Origin: DASVCZ01 sp036381335
GTDB lineage: Bacteria > Patescibacteriota > Microgenomatia > UBA1400 > PJMF01
Direction: 5' to 3'
Length of the DNA: 6,297 nt
Assembly: GCA_036381335.1 (NCBI GenBank)
Contig: DASVCZ010000018.1
Span: forward strand, 1-6,297
Shown here piece by piece: positions 5,412 to 6,297 of this stretch. The notes under the pieces are model-generated. The model searched no databases, had not been told where the DNA came from, and saw only the letters and a program-made list of their open reading frames with translations. Positions within the stretch are counted from its first letter, which is position 1. Every line of letters starts with the position of its first letter. Made by a program: the position numbers and the translations under genes.

Positions 5412-6297
5412 ATGGTCTCTCGTACTTATTCAGCCACTATGGTGGGCCTTAATCCAGTTGGTATCGAAGTCGAAGTCGATCTCAATCGGGGAGCGCCGAA
5501 TTTAGTCATTATCGGTCTACCCACTAAAGCCGTCGACGAATCTAAAGAACGCATCACCGGCAGCATCACTAGTTGTGGCATTCGCATCCGACATAAGCGA
5601 ACTATAGTCAACTTAGCGCCCGCTGACATCAAAAAAACGAGCAGCGTTCTCGATTTCGCCATCGCCATCGGTATCCTCAAAGCCTATGGAGAAATCACCA
5701 TAAAGACGAATGAAATCCTCTTTTTAGGTGAACTTTCTCTCGACGGCTATCTTAAGCCCATCAAAGGTGCGCTGCCGTTAGTCATGGCCGCCAAAGAAAT
5801 GGGCTACCAGCAGGTAGTGTTACCTCAAGGCAACCAAGAAGAAGTAGCAGTCATTGGCGGTATTACTATTCATCCTATTCGCCATCTGAAAGAGTTCCTG
5901 GACTTTGCCCAACAGGCTACACCTTTGACCAGGTTGCAACCGATCACCTTCTCACCTCCAGAGCAAAACAAGTACGCTCTGGATTTTGCCGACGTGATCG
6001 GTCAAGAAGAAGCCAAAAGAGCCTTAGAAATTGCAGCTGCTGGTGGCCATAATATCTTACTTAGCGGTCCACCGGGAGCTGGAAAGAGCATGATGGCGCG
6101 CTGCTTGGCATCAATCCTGCCACCTATGATTGAAGAGGAGGCTCTGGAAGTGACCAAGATTTATTCTGTAAGTGGTTTAATCAATCAAGGCCTCATTACC
6201 ACGCGCCCTTTCCGGGCGCCTCATCACACCACTTCTCAAGTAGGACTAATCGGGGGAGGTACTCACCTACAGCCTGGAGAAATCTCCCTCGCTCACC
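5412..6297 (+). CDS. comM: ComM/YifB-family Mg-chelatase-like AAA+ protein, C-terminus cut by the window edge
   Basis: Reading from the ATG at 5412 gives 295 codons open to the window end. ComM is a hexameric AAA+ helicase, shown in Vibrio to promote branch migration when incoming single-stranded DNA is recombined during natural transformation; YifB is the same family. The N-terminal ChlI-like domain begins MVSRTYSATMVGLNPVGIEV and includes IIGLPTKAVDESKERI (33-48), NLAPADIKK (67-75) and FLGELSLDGYLKPIKGALP (104-122). The AAA+ core follows: DVIGQEEAKRALEIAAAGGH (194-213), Walker A GPPGAGKS (219-226, Lys225), and RPFRAPHHTTS (265-275) with GGGTHLQPGEISLAH (281-295). The window ends just before the expected Walker B (LFLDE) and the C-terminal domain, so about 200 residues are missing. 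The NLAPADIKK segment continues TSSVLDFAIAIGIL, where relatives usually have EGxxFDLPIALGIL, a mild divergence. The start fits the family well. Confidence 0.93.
   Translation, partial: MVSRTYSATMVGLNPVGIEVEVDLNRGAPNLVIIGLPTKAVDESKERITGSITSCGIRIRHKRTIVNLAPADIKKTSSVLDFAIAIGILKAYGEITIKTNEILFLGELSLDGYLKPIKGALPLVMAAKEMGYQQVVLPQGNQEEVAVIGGITIHPIRHLKEFLDFAQQATPLTRLQPITFSPPEQNKYALDFADVIGQEEAKRALEIAAAGGHNILLSGPPGAGKSMMARCLASILPPMIEEEALEVTKIYSVSGLINQGLITTRPFRAPHHTTSQVGLIGGGTHLQPGEISLAH

Noticed and set aside
1..6297. A novel defence, mobile or biosynthetic system
   Set aside because: Every stretch is accounted for by recognisable housekeeping genes and short spacers. No transposase, integrase, inverted repeats, CRISPR repeats, toxin-antitoxin pair or unknown gene was seen.

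Overview
The window is an ordinary-looking, densely packed bacterial chromosome segment of about 47% GC by eye. It holds six protein genes, two of them cut by the window ends. From left to right these are triosephosphate isomerase (tpiA, minus strand, C-terminus missing), a UvrD/PcrA-type DNA helicase, a FemA/FemX-family peptidoglycan peptidyltransferase, UMP kinase (pyrH), glyceraldehyde-3-phosphate dehydrogenase (gap) and the N-terminal part of a ComM/YifB magnesium-chelatase-like AAA+ protein. The last five all read on the plus strand. TGA ends two genes cleanly (uvrD and pyrH) and no gene contains an in-frame TGA, so UGA is a stop here, not Gly or Trp.

The likely source is a Patescibacteria/CPR-type organism, perhaps near Microgenomates. 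This is inferred from family features, not from a search. The helicase has a short 2B region and a motif III reading GDFAQSIYTWRGAD. GAPDH has the atypical VNTSGS nucleotide loop, the TIM is compact with a divergent loop 6, intergenic gaps are 10-58 bp, and pyrH lies away from its usual tsf/frr neighbours. No rRNA, tRNA, mobile element, CRISPR array or phage gene is visible, and no stretch over 300 bp lacks a gene.

Regulatory layout. tpiA and uvrD diverge from a 16-bp gap holding two overlapping -10-like hexamers on opposite strands, so both genes look leaderless. femX has no Shine-Dalgarno but has a plausible promoter spanning the uvrD stop. pyrH and gap, which follow closely in the same direction, each have an AAAGG-type Shine-Dalgarno. 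comM follows a 58-bp gap with a -10-like hexamer and a short direct repeat. A femX-pyrH-gap transcript is the simplest reading.

Functionally the genes are housekeeping: two adjacent glycolytic steps (TPI and GAPDH) on either side of DNA repair, cell-wall cross-bridge and pyrimidine nucleotide genes, then a DNA-uptake/recombination helicase. I see no undescribed multi-gene system. The points most worth a second look are the symmetric divergent promoter, the coenzyme-site substitutions in GAPDH, the unusual TIM loop 6, and the trimmed 2B domain and replaced C-terminus of the helicase.
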